Below, piece after piece: positions 43,001 through 51,393 of a stretch of DNA of 64,000 nucleotides. Numbering within the stretch: the stretch's first letter is position 1; each line of letters opens with the position of its first letter. The position numbers were made by a program, and so were the translations under genes. The notes under the pieces are model-generated. The model worked only from the letters and a program-made list of their open reading frames with translations, searched no databases and had not been told where the DNA came from. The stretch is from Methylobacterium sp. J-077. GTDB taxonomy: Bacteria > Pseudomonadota > Alphaproteobacteria > Rhizobiales > Beijerinckiaceae. The stretch covers positions 310,001 to 374,000 of the forward strand of contig NZ_JAKSYJ010000119.1 in the NCBI RefSeq assembly GCF_022829365.1. The letters are read 5' to 3'.

Positions 43001-43432
43001 GCAGAGCTGCAGCGCCAGCGCCATGATCGCCGCCTCGATGGCGAAGAACAGGAAGGTGAAGCTCGCGTAGATCAGCGACGTGACGGTGGAGCCGAGATAG
43101 CCGAACCCGGCGCCCCGGGTCAGCAGGTCCATGTCGAGCCCGTAGCGGGCAGCGTAGACGGTGATCGGCGCCGCGGTGGCGAAGATGATCAGGCCGACGA
43201 CCAGCACCGCCGCGAGCGTGTTGGGAAACCCGGCCGTCAGCGCCAGGGTCCCGCCGATCGCCTCCAGCGCCAGGAACGAGACCGAGCCCAAAGCCGTCTG
43301 CGCCACCTGGAAGCCGGACCAGCGCCGCGCCTTCTTGGCGGTGAAGCGGAGGGCGTAATCCTCCAGGGTCTCGTCGGCGACGAAGCGGTTGTAGTCCCGG
43401 CGGATCGGGATGATGCGCTGGGGGCCGCTCAT
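40058..43432 (-). CDS. Hybrid histidine kinase with NCS1 permease-like sensor module
   Basis: A 1124-residue fusion. Residues about 30-485 form a polytopic NCS1-type (cytosine/purine/allantoin/hydantoin permease) module of roughly 12 helices (start RRWSGFQVAQTALGSVSF). A cysteine-rich linker follows with C498, C501, C513, C521, C524, C525, C531 and C535, likely metal-binding. Two more helices (about 568-625) lead to the kinase: H681 (GISHELRTPLS), N-box N799 (NLLSNAIKFTP), D826 (DTGPGIP) and GTGLGL. A receiver domain ends it, with D970 (LILLDIAMPGMSG) and K1020. The C-terminal 100 residues are Hpt-like in composition but have no clear phospho-His motif. It should sense an NCS1-type ligand by binding or transport. 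Confidence 0.9.
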   Translation of the reverse strand: MSGPQRIIPIRRDYNRFVADETLEDYALRFTAKKARRWSGFQVAQTALGSVSFLALEAIGGTLALTAGFPNTLAAVLVVGLIIFATAAPITVYAARYGLDMDLLTRGAGFGYLGSTVTSLIYASFTFLFFAIEAAIMALALQLCFGLPLGVGYLVCAAAVIPLVVYGIRLISRFQIWTQPLWVALSLLPLVFVAAQGTEPLHALADFPGLDGGGAAFDIGRFGLATGVLLALLAQVGEQVDFLRFVPERNGRQDWRWWLAVLSGGAGWIVPGMLKILLGAGLAVLALGHGVPPEHAAEPTRMYAVAFGYVTGEGGRAALLLTGLFVLVSQLKINLTNAYAGSIAWSNFFSRLTHSHPGRVVWLVFNVAIAVLLMELGIDKTIESTLPLYASVVSAWVGALAADLAVNKPLGLSPAGIEFKRAHLYAINPVGTGAMVLALAIGGLAYAGLLGHRLQPFAPLLALATAFSAAPVIAWATAGRWYLARTPKRDWGAGEIICRVCELPFEGEDMAHCPAYDAPICSLCCSLDARCGDLCKPHGRLEVQAQQALGRILPGRTAAWIGAPLGRYLAVMLTLCAVIGLILGIVHAGATIAHPEHRDFLRSALTSVFFILVVILGVVAWLFVLAQESRRVAQSETMRQTALYEAEIAAHKLTDAKLQEAKERAEAANLAKSRYVVGISHELRTPLSTVLGYAQLLESDPAIPAPRLNGIRVIRRSAQHLSGLIDGLLDISRMEAGRLEIHRDEVRLIEFLDQLVDMVRLQAREAGLEFRFSRPEILPAVVATDEKRLRQVLLNLLSNAIKFTPSGTVSLDLSYRSQIAVFTIRDTGPGIPEADLARIFQPFERGSTPAARSTPGTGLGLTIADLLSQLLGGEITVAAAPGGGTQARLRLMLASVAQPAPIVLPIPASAPERAYAGARRTILVADDDTAHRALMRAILEPHGISVIEAGSGPECLAAVAKGGIDLILLDIAMPGMSGWAAAATLRAEGHTGPIAMMSANVHEISPVRGDDAPHDAIFAKPFDLRDVLERIGKLLHLEWTDAATPSLREPAPALAEIGHPGPEHVGELLRLGRIGHIRAIEAKLAQMEGDSAVPPAFVAQMRGLVEGYDLRRYLSVLQGLARHG

Positions 43433-43480
43433 CGCAGCCCGGTCCGGCGCATGGAGCTGCCTTCGCTCGCGCGCGCGCGG

Positions 43481-43505
43481 AAAAAATCCAGCGCCCGGGC
43501 GCTGG
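43481..43505 (-). promoter_or_regulatory. Hairpin plus T-run upstream of the hybrid kinase gene
   Basis: The perfect palindrome CCAGCGC-CCGG-GCGCTGG at 43488-43505 is followed on the minus strand by ATTTTTT. It has the shape of a Rho-independent terminator and lies 49 bp before the kinase start codon, so it could be an attenuator in the kinase leader or stop transcription coming from the right. Confidence 0.5.
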
Positions 43506-43556
43506 CCACGCTGTCCGCCCTCGCTGCCAACGATCCCTCAGACTTCTGCGCCGCGA

Positions 43557-43573
43557 TGGTGCACTCGATGCAA
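43557..43573 (+). promoter_or_regulatory. Weak sigma-54-like element upstream of the amide operon
   Basis: TGGTGCA-ctcg-ATGCA keeps the exact GG-N10-GC spacing (43558-43559, 43570-43571), but only part of the rest of the consensus. A start near 43583 would leave a leader of about 100 nt. Nitrogen control by NtrC would make sense for amide uptake. This is weak evidence. Confidence 0.25.
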
Positions 43574-43686
43574 GACGACGGCCATACGCAAAACATCGTA
43601 TAGGCCGCAGTGCAACCGAAGACCTAGCCTGGACTGGTCGATCCGAGCCGCTTCTCAAGGCCCGGACGCGGATTAAGGCAGGCACG

Positions 43687-44955
43687 ATGGCTGACGACAC
43701 CGAGACCGGCGCGAAGAACGGCTTGCATTCCCCGCTGCGGCGCAGGCTGCTCATGGGACTGGCCGGGGCGCCGGCCCTCGCCCTGATGCCGCGCGGGGCC
43801 TGGGCCGCCGCACCGACCTCGGCGGTGAACACAACCGGCCTCGCCGTGACCGACACCGAGGTGACGGTCGGCATCCTGCATTCGGTCACCGGCACGATGG
43901 CGATCTCCGAGACCGGCGCCCAGGAGGCGGAAAAGCTCGCGATCGCGCAGATCAACGAGGCCGGCGGCGTGCTCGGCCGCAAGATCAAGATCATCCAGGA
44001 GGACGGTGCCTCCGACTGGCCGACCTTCGCCGAGAAGGCCAAGAAGCTCCTGGTCAACGACCATTGCGCCGCCGTGATGGGCTGCTGGACTTCGGCCTCG
44101 CGCAAGGCGGTGCTGCCGGTGTTCGAGCAGTATAACGGCCTCCTGTACTATCCGACCTTCTACGAAGGCCTGGAGCAGTCCAAGAACGTGTTCTACACCG
44201 GCCAGGAGGCGACGCAGCAGATCCTCGCCGGGCTCGACTGGGTCCACAAGGAGAAGGGTGGCGACAGCTTCTACTTCATCGGCTCCGATTACATCTGGCC
44301 GCGCACCTCGAACAAGATCGCCCGCAAGCACGTCGAGAACGTGCTCAAGGGCAAGGTGGTCGGCGAGGAATACTTCCCGCTCGGCCACACCCAGTTCAAC
44401 TCGGTGATCAACAAGATCAAGCTGACCAAGCCGAAGGTGATCTTCACCGACGTGGTCGGCGGCTCGAACGTGGCGTTCTACAAGCAGCTCAAGGCCGCCG
44501 GCATCGACCTGTCCAAGCAGGTGCTGATGACGATCTCGGTCACCGAGGACGAGATCGACGGCATCGGCGGCGAGAACATCGCCGGCGCCTATGCGTGCAT
44601 GAAGTACTTCCAGTCGATCGAGAACGACAACAACAAGGCGTTCGTCGCCGCCTTCAAGAAGATGTGGGGCGAGAAGACCGTCATCGGCGACGTGACCCAG
44701 GCCGCCTATCTCGGGCCGTTCCTGTGGAAGATGGCCTGCGAGAAGGCCGGCTCCTTCGACGTCGACAAGGTGGTGGCGGCCTCGCCGGGCCTGGAGTTCA
44801 AGGGCGCGCCGGAGGGCTACGTCCGGATCGACGAGAACCACCATCTCTGGTCGAAGACCCGGGTCGGCAAGGCCAAGCCCGACGGCCAGTTCGAGATCGT
44901 CTACACCAGCCCGGAACTGATCAAGCCGGATCCGTTCCCGAAGGGTTACCAGTAG
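43687..44955 (+). CDS. urtA: Urea/short-chain amide ABC transporter substrate-binding protein
   Basis: A 422-residue periplasmic binding protein of the Leu/Ile/Val fold, in the UrtA/FmdD branch: VGILHSVTGTMAISETG, then VMGCWTSASRKAVLPVFE and GLLYYPTFYEG are close to UrtA. The leader (RRRLLMGLAGAPALALMPRG, cut after AWAA) is Tat-like. UrtA binds urea, and FmdD of methylotrophs binds short amides; no urease is present here but two amidases are, so formamide/acetamide is the better guess. It is first in the operon; urtB follows after 274 bp that contain a repeat doublet. Confidence 0.88.
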   Translation: MADDTETGAKNGLHSPLRRRLLMGLAGAPALALMPRGAWAAAPTSAVNTTGLAVTDTEVTVGILHSVTGTMAISETGAQEAEKLAIAQINEAGGVLGRKIKIIQEDGASDWPTFAEKAKKLLVNDHCAAVMGCWTSASRKAVLPVFEQYNGLLYYPTFYEGLEQSKNVFYTGQEATQQILAGLDWVHKEKGGDSFYFIGSDYIWPRTSNKIARKHVENVLKGKVVGEEYFPLGHTQFNSVINKIKLTKPKVIFTDVVGGSNVAFYKQLKAAGIDLSKQVLMTISVTEDEIDGIGGENIAGAYACMKYFQSIENDNNKAFVAAFKKMWGEKTVIGDVTQAAYLGPFLWKMACEKAGSFDVDKVVAASPGLEFKGAPEGYVRIDENHHLWSKTRVGKAKPDGQFEIVYTSPELIKPDPFPKGYQ

Positions 44956-45020
44956 TCGCCACCAGCTCTTCCTTCCCGCCCCTGAGGGTTCCGAAGTTCA
45001 CACATCGGTACGGGAAGGCC

Positions 45021-45134
45021 GCGACAAGCCCCCTCTCCCGTGCGGGAGAGGGTTGGGGTGAGGGACCCAGACTTTCCGGAGAGGTCGCATCCCTCACCCT
45101 GTCCCTCTCCCGCACGGGAGAGGGGACCCGCGCC
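45021..45134. repeat. 114-bp palindromic doublet, copy 1 (amide operon)
   Basis: Two inverted modules, CCCTCTCCCGTGCGGGAGAG-type on the left and CTCTCCCGCACGGGAGAG on the right, with TGGGGTGAGGGA and TCCCTCACCCTG as a second complementary pair between them. Nearly the same sequence lies at 51242-51354. It sits between the binding-protein and permease genes and would form strong hairpins in the mRNA. Confidence 0.85.
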
Positions 45135-45229
45135 TCAATCGGCATCGCCTGAATCCGACGGTACCCGGCAAAAACGACCACGCCCCCGGGCGCCCACCAC
45201 ACCAGCCAGATCGCGGGAGACCGAAAGCA

Positions 45230-46156
45230 ATGCTCGGCGACTATTCCCTCGGCGACCTCGGCGCGATCTTCGCCATGCAGGGCTTCGCCGGCCTGATCCT
45301 GTTCTCGGTCTATCTGCTGATGGCGCTGGGGCTGGCGATCATCTTCGGCCAGATGGGCGTGATCAACATGGCACACGGGGAGTTCATGATCCTCGGGGCC
45401 TACGTCACGTATCTCTGCTCGACGTTCTGCCAGAGCTACCTGCCGGCCCTGTTCCCGGTCTACTTCTTCGTCGCGATGGGTCTGGCGTTCGTGGCCTCGG
45501 GGGCGCTCGGCATGCTGGTGGAGTGGAGCCTGATCCGGTTCCTCTACAAGCGCCCGCTCGACACCCTGCTCGCCACCTGGGGCCTGTCCCTGATCCTGCA
45601 GCAGGCCTACCGGTCGATCTTCGGCGCGCGCGAAGTCGGCGTCGAATTGCCGTCCTGGCTGATCGGCTCGGTGCAGGTCACCGACACGATCGAGATCCCG
45701 ATCAACGGCCTGTTCGTGATGGCCATCACCATCCTGATCACGGTGAGCGTGGCGCTGCTGATCTACCGCTCGCGCTTCGGCCAGCAGGTCCGGGCCGTGA
45801 TGGCCAACCGCGCCATGGCCGGAGCCGTGGGCATCGATACCGAGAAGGTCGATCGCTACACCTTCGGCCTCGGCTGCGGCATCGCGGGGATCGCCGGCTC
45901 GGCCTTCACGATGATCGGCTCCACCGGGCCGACCTCGGGCCAGCTCTACATCGTCGACACCTTCCTGATCGTCGTGTTCGGCGGCGCCGCGAGCCTGCTC
46001 GGCACCATCGCGTCGGCCTTCTCGATCTCGCAGACGCAATCGACCCTGGAATTCTTCCTCTCCGGCTCGATGGCCAAGGTGATCACCCTGCTCGCGGTGG
46101 TCGGCATCCTGATGTTGCGGCCGCAGGGCCTCTTCACCCTCAAGGTCCGGCGCTGA
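45230..46156 (+). CDS. urtB: Urea/amide ABC transporter permease UrtB-type
   Basis: A 308-residue inner-membrane permease of the LivH/UrtB family with about eight helices. Typical segments are ALGLAIIFGQMGVINMAHGE (residues about 30-50), FMILGAYVTYL, the motif DTLLATWGLSLILQQ, VRAVMANRAMAGAVGIDT (the ATPase-coupling loop) and FGGAASLLGT. It pairs with the LivM-type subunit encoded next. The ATG at 45230 follows a GGGAGA ribosome-binding site. Confidence 0.93.
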   Translation: MLGDYSLGDLGAIFAMQGFAGLILFSVYLLMALGLAIIFGQMGVINMAHGEFMILGAYVTYLCSTFCQSYLPALFPVYFFVAMGLAFVASGALGMLVEWSLIRFLYKRPLDTLLATWGLSLILQQAYRSIFGAREVGVELPSWLIGSVQVTDTIEIPINGLFVMAITILITVSVALLIYRSRFGQQVRAVMANRAMAGAVGIDTEKVDRYTFGLGCGIAGIAGSAFTMIGSTGPTSGQLYIVDTFLIVVFGGAASLLGTIASAFSISQTQSTLEFFLSGSMAKVITLLAVVGILMLRPQGLFTLKVRR

Positions 46157-46164
46157 GGATGTCC

Positions 46165-47340
46165 ATGATGACGAATCCGGTCCAGACCCTGACCAAATCG
46201 GTCACCGTCAACGACAACCCGTTCATGAAGCCGGTGGAGTGGCTGAGCTTGGCTCTGCTCGCCGGGGTGATCCTGGTGGTCCTGCCCCTGGCCCTCGACG
46301 GGTTCCGCCTCAACCTCGTCGGCAAGTACCTGACTTACGCCTTCGTGGCCCTCGGGCTGGTGATCTGCTGGGGCTATGCCGGCATCCTGTCGCTGGGCCA
46401 GGGCGTGTTCTTCGGGCTCGGCGGCTATTGCATGGCGATGTACCTGAAGCTGGAGGCTTCGAGCGTCGCCAACACGAAGATTCAATCGACCCCGGGCATC
46501 CCGGACTTCATGGACTGGAACCAGATCACCGCGGTGCCGTGGTTCTGGCTGCCGTTCAAGAGCCTGCCGCTGACCCTGATCCTGGTGGTCGCGGTGCCGG
46601 TCCTGTTCGCCTTCATCATCTCCTACGCGATGTTCAAGCGCCGGGTCGGCGGCACCTACTTCGCCATCATCACCCAGGCGATCGCCGCGATCCTGACGAT
46701 CCTGATCGTCGGCCAGCAGGGCTATACCGGCGGCATCAACGGCATCACCGACCTGCGCACCCTCCACGGCTGGGACATCCGCACCGACCACGCCAAGGTG
46801 ATCCTGTACTTCGTCAACGGCGGCTTGCTGATCGCCTGCATCCTGGCGGCGCAATACGTGAAGAAGTCGAAGCTCGGCCGCATCCTGGTCGCCATGCGCG
46901 ACAAGGAGGACCGGGTCCGGTTCTCGGGCTACGCGGTGGCCGGCTTCAAGGTCTTCGCCTTCTGCCTGGCGGCGGCCTTCGCGGCGATCGGCGGGGCGAT
47001 GTTCACCCTCCAGGTCGGGTTCATGTCGCCCTCCTTCGTGGGCATCGTGCCGTCCATCGAGATGGTCATCTACGCCGCGGTCGGCGGGCGGATGTCCCTG
47101 TTCGGCGCGGTCTGGGGCACGCTGCTGGTGAACTGGGCCAAGACCAGCTTCTCCGAGAGTTTTCCGGATCTCTGGCTGTTCGGCCTCGGCGCCCTGTTCA
47201 TCGCGGTGGTCCTGGCCTTCCCGAACGGTCTCGCCGGCATCTGGCGCGAGCAGATCGAGCCCCGCCTGACCCGCCGGGTGAAGGGGCTGCGGGCGCCACC
47301 ACCCGCCATCGTCCCGCCCCACGGCGCTCCGGCCGAGTGA
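46165..47340 (+). CDS. urtC: Urea/amide ABC transporter permease UrtC-type
   Basis: A 391-residue LivM/UrtC permease with about nine to ten helices: YAFVALGLVICWGYAGILSL, GQGVFFGLGGYCMAMYLKLE, VGGTYFAIITQAIAAILTIL and LVAMRDKEDRVRFSGY (coupling loop). It begins 8 bp after urtB; GAGG overlaps that stop. The ATG at 46165 has the best spacing, but ATG codons at 46159 and 46168 are also in frame. Its loop with WYQ/GGINGITDL follows UrtC of ureide and amide systems. Confidence 0.93.
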   Translation: MMTNPVQTLTKSVTVNDNPFMKPVEWLSLALLAGVILVVLPLALDGFRLNLVGKYLTYAFVALGLVICWGYAGILSLGQGVFFGLGGYCMAMYLKLEASSVANTKIQSTPGIPDFMDWNQITAVPWFWLPFKSLPLTLILVVAVPVLFAFIISYAMFKRRVGGTYFAIITQAIAAILTILIVGQQGYTGGINGITDLRTLHGWDIRTDHAKVILYFVNGGLLIACILAAQYVKKSKLGRILVAMRDKEDRVRFSGYAVAGFKVFAFCLAAAFAAIGGAMFTLQVGFMSPSFVGIVPSIEMVIYAAVGGRMSLFGAVWGTLLVNWAKTSFSESFPDLWLFGLGALFIAVVLAFPNGLAGIWREQIEPRLTRRVKGLRAPPPAIVPPHGAPAE

Positions 47341-47347
47341 GGAATCC

Positions 47348-48133
47348 ATGAACGCCGCGATCCTCTCCTCCCCCGTGGTCGGCGCCGAGGCGGTGCCGGC
47401 CGATTACCTCCTCGCCGTCGAGGCGCTGACGGTCTCGTTCGACGGCTTCAAGGCGGTCAACGACGTGTCGTTCTACGTCGATCCGGACGAGATCCGGGTA
47501 ATTATCGGCCCCAACGGCGCCGGAAAGACCACGGTGCTCGACCTGATCTGCGGGCGCACCCGGGCCAGCGCCGGCTCGATCAAGTACAAGGGCCAGGAGC
47601 TGACCAAGCTCTCCGAGAGCGCGATCGTGCAGGCCGGCGTCGGCCGCAAGTTCCAGACGCCGTCGATCTACGACGACCTCACGGTGTTCGAGAACCTGGA
47701 AATCTCGTTCCCCCGCGGCCGCTCGGTGTTCGGGGCGCTCACCTTCAAGCGCGACGCCGAGGTCCGTGACCGGATCCACGAAATCGCCGAGACGATCTTC
47801 CTGAAGGACCAGCTCAAGGAGCGGGCGGAGTTCCTGAGCCACGGCCAGAAGCAGTGGCTGGAGATCGGCATGCTGCTGATCCAGGACCCGGAACTCCTGA
47901 TGCTCGACGAGCCGGTAGCCGGGATGAGCGTCGGCGAGCGGATCAAGACCGCGGAGCTGCTCAACCAGATCATCAAGGGCCGCTCGGTGCTGGTGATCGA
48001 GCACGACATGAAGTTCGTCGAGGACATCGCCCACCGGGTCACGGTCCTGCACCAGGGCAAGGTGCTCTCCGAAGGCTCGATGGAGCGGGTCAAGAACGAC
48101 CCGAAGGTCATCGAAGTGTATCTGGGACATTGA
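47348..48133 (+). CDS. urtD: Urea/amide ABC transporter ATPase UrtD-type
   Basis: A 261-residue LivG-like ATPase. Walker A is GPNGAGKTT, Walker B is LLMLDEPVAGM and the switch histidine is VIEHDMKFV. The signature LSHGQKQWLEIGMLL replaces the usual LSGGQ, as is characteristic of UrtD. It lies 7 bp after urtC and is followed by urtE after 2 bp. Confidence 0.95.
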   Translation: MNAAILSSPVVGAEAVPADYLLAVEALTVSFDGFKAVNDVSFYVDPDEIRVIIGPNGAGKTTVLDLICGRTRASAGSIKYKGQELTKLSESAIVQAGVGRKFQTPSIYDDLTVFENLEISFPRGRSVFGALTFKRDAEVRDRIHEIAETIFLKDQLKERAEFLSHGQKQWLEIGMLLIQDPELLMLDEPVAGMSVGERIKTAELLNQIIKGRSVLVIEHDMKFVEDIAHRVTVLHQGKVLSEGSMERVKNDPKVIEVYLGH

Positions 48134-48135
48134 CG

Positions 48136-48900
48136 ATGGCCTCGCTCCAGACCGCGCATCCGCCACTCGCCCAGGCGCCCCCGCGCGCCGTGATCCCGGA
48201 CGTGGCCCCGGCCCTCGACGTCCATGACCTCCACGCCGCCTACGGCCAGAGCGAGGTCCTGCACGGGCTGACCTTCTCGGTGGCACCCGGCGAGATCGTC
48301 GCCGTGATGGGCCGCAACGGCATGGGCAAGACCACCCTGATGAAGACCCTGATGGGTCTCGTGCCGGTGAAATCCGGGACGATCCGGGTCGAGGGCGAGG
48401 CGGTCGCCGGGCTCAAGAGCCATGCCCGGGTCGCCAAGGGCCTCGCCTACGTGCCGCAGGGCCGGATGATCTTTTCCACCATGACGGTCCAGGAGAACAT
48501 CGAGACCGGCCTGACCGTCACCGGCACCCGCAAGGTGCCGCAGGACCTCTACGACATGTTCCCGGTCCTGCTGGAGATGAAGGGACGGCGCGGCGGCAAC
48601 CTGTCCGGCGGCCAGCAGCAGCAGCTCGCCATCGCCCGGGCGCTCGCAAGCCGCCCGAAGGTGCTGCTGCTGGACGAGCCCACGGAGGGCATCCAGCCCT
48701 CGATCATCCGCGAGATGGGCCGTACCCTCAAGAAGATCCGAGACCAGCGCGGCCTCTCCATCGTCGTCTCCGAGCAGGTCCTGAGCTTCGCCCTCGACGT
48801 CGCCGACCGGGTGATCGTCATGGAGAACGGCGCCATCGTCCACGAGGCCCCGCGCGAGGGCATCGACGAGGCCGCCGTCGCCCGGTTCCTGTCGGTCTAG
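48136..48900 (+). CDS. urtE: Urea/amide ABC transporter ATPase UrtE-type
   Basis: A 254-residue LivF-like ATPase with a proline-rich N-terminal tail of about 25 residues. Walker A is GRNGMGKTT, the signature is LSGGQQQQLAIARAL and Walker B is LLLDEPTEGIQPSII; VPQGRMIFSTMTVQEN is typical of UrtE. It pairs with the UrtD-type ATPase to drive the UrtBC channel. The ATG is 2 bp after the urtD stop, and the alpha/beta hydrolase gene follows 10 bp later. Confidence 0.95.
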   Translation: MASLQTAHPPLAQAPPRAVIPDVAPALDVHDLHAAYGQSEVLHGLTFSVAPGEIVAVMGRNGMGKTTLMKTLMGLVPVKSGTIRVEGEAVAGLKSHARVAKGLAYVPQGRMIFSTMTVQENIETGLTVTGTRKVPQDLYDMFPVLLEMKGRRGGNLSGGQQQQLAIARALASRPKVLLLDEPTEGIQPSIIREMGRTLKKIRDQRGLSIVVSEQVLSFALDVADRVIVMENGAIVHEAPREGIDEAAVARFLSV

Positions 48901-48910
48901 GGGCGCCTGA

Positions 48911-49930
48911 ATGGCCGATCACGAGATCTTCGAACTCGGCGACTTCGTGCTCCAGTGCGGCAAGACGCTGCGTGCGGCCAAGCTCGCCTACAAGACCTTC
49001 GGGACGCTGAGCCCGGCCAAGGACAACGCCATCGTCTACCCGACCTGGTACTCGGGCCAGCACACGGAGAACGAATGGCTGATCGGCCCCGGCAAGGCGC
49101 TCGATCCCGACAAGTATTTCATCATCATCCCGAACATGTTCGGCAACGGGCTCTCGTCCTCGCCGAGCAACACCCCCGCGCCCTGGAACGGGCCGCGCTT
49201 CCCCAACGTCACCGCCTACGACAACGTCCGCGCCCAGCACCGCCTCGTCACCGAGCATTTCGGCATCGAGACGCTGGTTCTGGTCACCGGCTGGTCGATG
49301 GGGGCGCTCCAGACCTACCACTGGGCGTCGATGTATCCCGACATGGTGCCGAAGATCCTGCCGTTTCAGGGGTCGGCCAAGTGCTCCCGGCACAACTACG
49401 TCTTCCTAGAGGGCGCCAAGGCGGCGCTGCAGGCCGACGCCGCCTGGGAAGAGGGCTGGTACACGCGCCCGCCGACCCGGGGCCTGCGCGCCTTCGGCCG
49501 GGTCTATGCCGGCTGGGGCCTGTCGCAGACCTTCTACCGGCTCGAGGCCGACATCACCCACATGGGCTACGCCTCCCTGGAGGACTTCCTGATCGGGTTC
49601 TGGGAAGGGCTGTTCTACGCGCGCGACGCCAACAACCTGCTCGCCATGCTGTGGACGTGGCAGCACGGCGACATCAGCGCCAACGACACCTTCAAGGGCT
49701 ACTTCAAGGCCGCCCTCGGCGCGATCCGCGCGAAGGCGTTCCTGATGCCGGCGTCGACGGACCTGTACTTCCCGCCCGAGGACAACGCCATCGAGGCGGC
49801 CGCCATGCCGAACGCGGAACTGCGCGTGATCGACACGTGGTGGGGCCATTTCGCGGGCGGCCCCGGCACCAGCCCGGACGACATCAAGGTCCTCGACGAC
49901 GCGCTGAAAGAGCTGCTCGCGAGCGGGTGA
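48911..49930 (+). CDS. MetX-like alpha/beta hydrolase of the amide operon
   Basis: A 339-residue alpha/beta hydrolase of the homoserine O-acetyltransferase-like (MetX) group. The nucleophile is S129 in [15 protein letters not shown], the acid D284 in [12 protein letters not shown] and the base H313 in [10 protein letters not shown], so a complete triad is present. True MetX has the GGSMGG nucleophile motif and an RSWRKR/acetyl-CoA region that I do not see, so this is more likely a hydrolase or amidase-like enzyme. It lies between urtE and fmdA on the same strand, which suggests that it acts on an imported amide or related ester. Confidence 0.82.
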   Translation: MADHEIFELGDFVLQCGKTLRAAKLAYKTFGTLSPAKDNAIVYPTWYSGQHTENEWLIGPGKALDPDKYFIIIPNMFGNGLSSSPSNTPAPWNGPRFPNVTAYDNVRAQHRLVTEHFGIETLVLVTGWSMGALQTYHWASMYPDMVPKILPFQGSAKCSRHNYVFLEGAKAALQADAAWEEGWYTRPPTRGLRAFGRVYAGWGLSQTFYRLEADITHMGYASLEDFLIGFWEGLFYARDANNLLAMLWTWQHGDISANDTFKGYFKAALGAIRAKAFLMPASTDLYFPPEDNAIEAAAMPNAELRVIDTWWGHFAGGPGTSPDDIKVLDDALKELLASG

Positions 49931-49992
49931 GGTTCGCGCAACGGCGCGCGGATGGGGTCCGCCCCAAGGTTCTAGGGAGCTGGAGACAGAAC

Positions 49993-51222
49993 ATGCCCGA
50001 GACGCTGATCAAGGTCGATCTGACGCAATCGGCCTACGACAACGACATGGTGCACAACCGCTGGCACCCGGACATCCCGATGGTCGCCACCGTGAAGCCG
50101 GGCGCGGACTTCATCGTCGAGACCTACGACTGGACCGGCGGCTTCATCAAGAACAACGATTCCGCCGACGATGTCCGCGACATCGACCTGTCGATCGTCC
50201 ACTTCCTGTCCGGCCCGATCGGCGTCGAGGGCGCGGAGCCCGGCGACCTGCTGGTGGTCGACCTCCTCGATATCGGCGCCAAGCCCGAGAGCCAGTGGGG
50301 CTTCAACGGCTTCTTCTCGAAGAAGAACGGCGGCGGCTTCCTCGACGAGCACTTCCCGCAGGCTCAGAAGTCGATCTGGGACTTCGAGGGCATGTTCACC
50401 AAGTCCCGCCACGTGCCCGGCGTGCGCTTCCCCGGCCTGATCCATCCCGGGCTGATCGGCTGCCTGCCCGATCCGAAGATGCTGGAGACCTGGAACACCC
50501 GCGAGAAGGCGCTCTACGACACCGATCCCGAGCGCGTGCCGGCGCTGGCCACCCTCCCCTTCGGCCCGACCGCCCATATGGGCCGCCTCCAGGGCGACGC
50601 GAAGGAGGCCGCGGCCGCCACCGGCGCCCGGACGGTCCCGCCCCGGGAGCACGGCGGCAATTGCGATATCAAGGACCTGTCGCGCGGCTCGAAGATCTAC
50701 TTCCCGGTCTACGTGCCCGGCGCCGGCCTCTCTATGGGCGACCTGCACTTCAGCCAGGGCGACGGCGAGATCACCTTCTGCGGCGCCATCGAGATGGCCG
50801 GCTGGGTCCATCTCAAGGTCGATCTGATCAAGGGCGGGATGGCGAAGTACGGGATCAAGAACCCGATCTTCAAGCCGTCGCCGATCACGCCCAAGTTCGA
50901 CGATCACCTGATCTTCGAGGGCATCTCGGTCGACGAGCACGGCGGCCAGCATTATTTGGATGTTCACATCGCCTACCGGCAGGCCTGCCTGAACGCGATC
51001 GAGTACCTCAAGAAGTTCGGCTATTCGGGCGCGCAGGCCTATTCGATCCTCGGCACGGCGCCGGTCCAGGGGCACATCTCCGGGGTGGTCGACATCCCGA
51101 ACGCCTGCGCGACCCTGTGGATACCGACCAAGATCTTCGAGTTCGACATCAACCCGGGTGCCGACGGGCCGACCAAGTTCCTGGACGGGTCGATCCAGAT
51201 GCCGCTCTCGCCGGATCTGTAA
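49993..51222 (+). CDS. fmdA: Formamidase (FmdA/AmdA family)
   Basis: A 409-residue enzyme of the acetamidase/formamidase family, which hydrolyses formamide (and short amides) to ammonia and the acid. Family marks are [17 protein letters not shown], then [42 protein letters not shown] and [20 protein letters not shown]. The length is normal for the family. The ATG at 49993 has a GGAG ribosome-binding site in the preceding TGGAGACAGAAC. A repeat doublet separates it from the FmdB-type gene. In Methylophilus, fmdA likewise neighbours an ABC transporter. Confidence 0.95.
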   Translation: MPETLIKVDLTQSAYDNDMVHNRWHPDIPMVATVKPGADFIVETYDWTGGFIKNNDSADDVRDIDLSIVHFLSGPIGVEGAEPGDLLVVDLLDIGAKPESQWGFNGFFSKKNGGGFLDEHFPQAQKSIWDFEGMFTKSRHVPGVRFPGLIHPGLIGCLPDPKMLETWNTREKALYDTDPERVPALATLPFGPTAHMGRLQGDAKEAAAATGARTVPPREHGGNCDIKDLSRGSKIYFPVYVPGAGLSMGDLHFSQGDGEITFCGAIEMAGWVHLKVDLIKGGMAKYGIKNPIFKPSPITPKFDDHLIFEGISVDEHGGQHYLDVHIAYRQACLNAIEYLKKFGYSGAQAYSILGTAPVQGHISGVVDIPNACATLWIPTKIFEFDINPGADGPTKFLDGSIQMPLSPDL

Positions 51223-51241
51223 TCTGCCGCCGGTCACGGAC

Positions 51242-51354
51242 GCGACCTGCCCCCTCTTCCGTGCGGGAGAGGATTGGGGTGAGGGGTCAGGTCCATCCGG
51301 AGGGGTCGTATCCCTCACCCTGTCCCTCTCCCGCACGGGAGAGGGGACCCGCGC
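51242..51354. repeat. 113-bp palindromic doublet, copy 2 (amide operon)
   Basis: Nearly the same arrangement as 45021-45134: left module CCCTCTTCCGTGCGGGAGAG, TGGGGTGAGGGG, then TCCCTCACCCTG and the right module CTCTCCCGCACGGGAGAG. It begins about 19 bp after the fmdA stop and lies in front of the FmdB-type gene. Confidence 0.85.
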
Positions 51355-51393
51355 TCAACCTGATAACGCACCGTTCAATTCTGAAAGCACGCC

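Noticed and set aside
39827..43603. A 1258-residue open frame on + opposite the hybrid kinase
   Set aside because: It is the antisense shadow of the kinase and regulator genes in GC-rich DNA: very rich in Gly, Arg, Asp, Gln and His, with no domain, and the minus strand has all kinase motifs.
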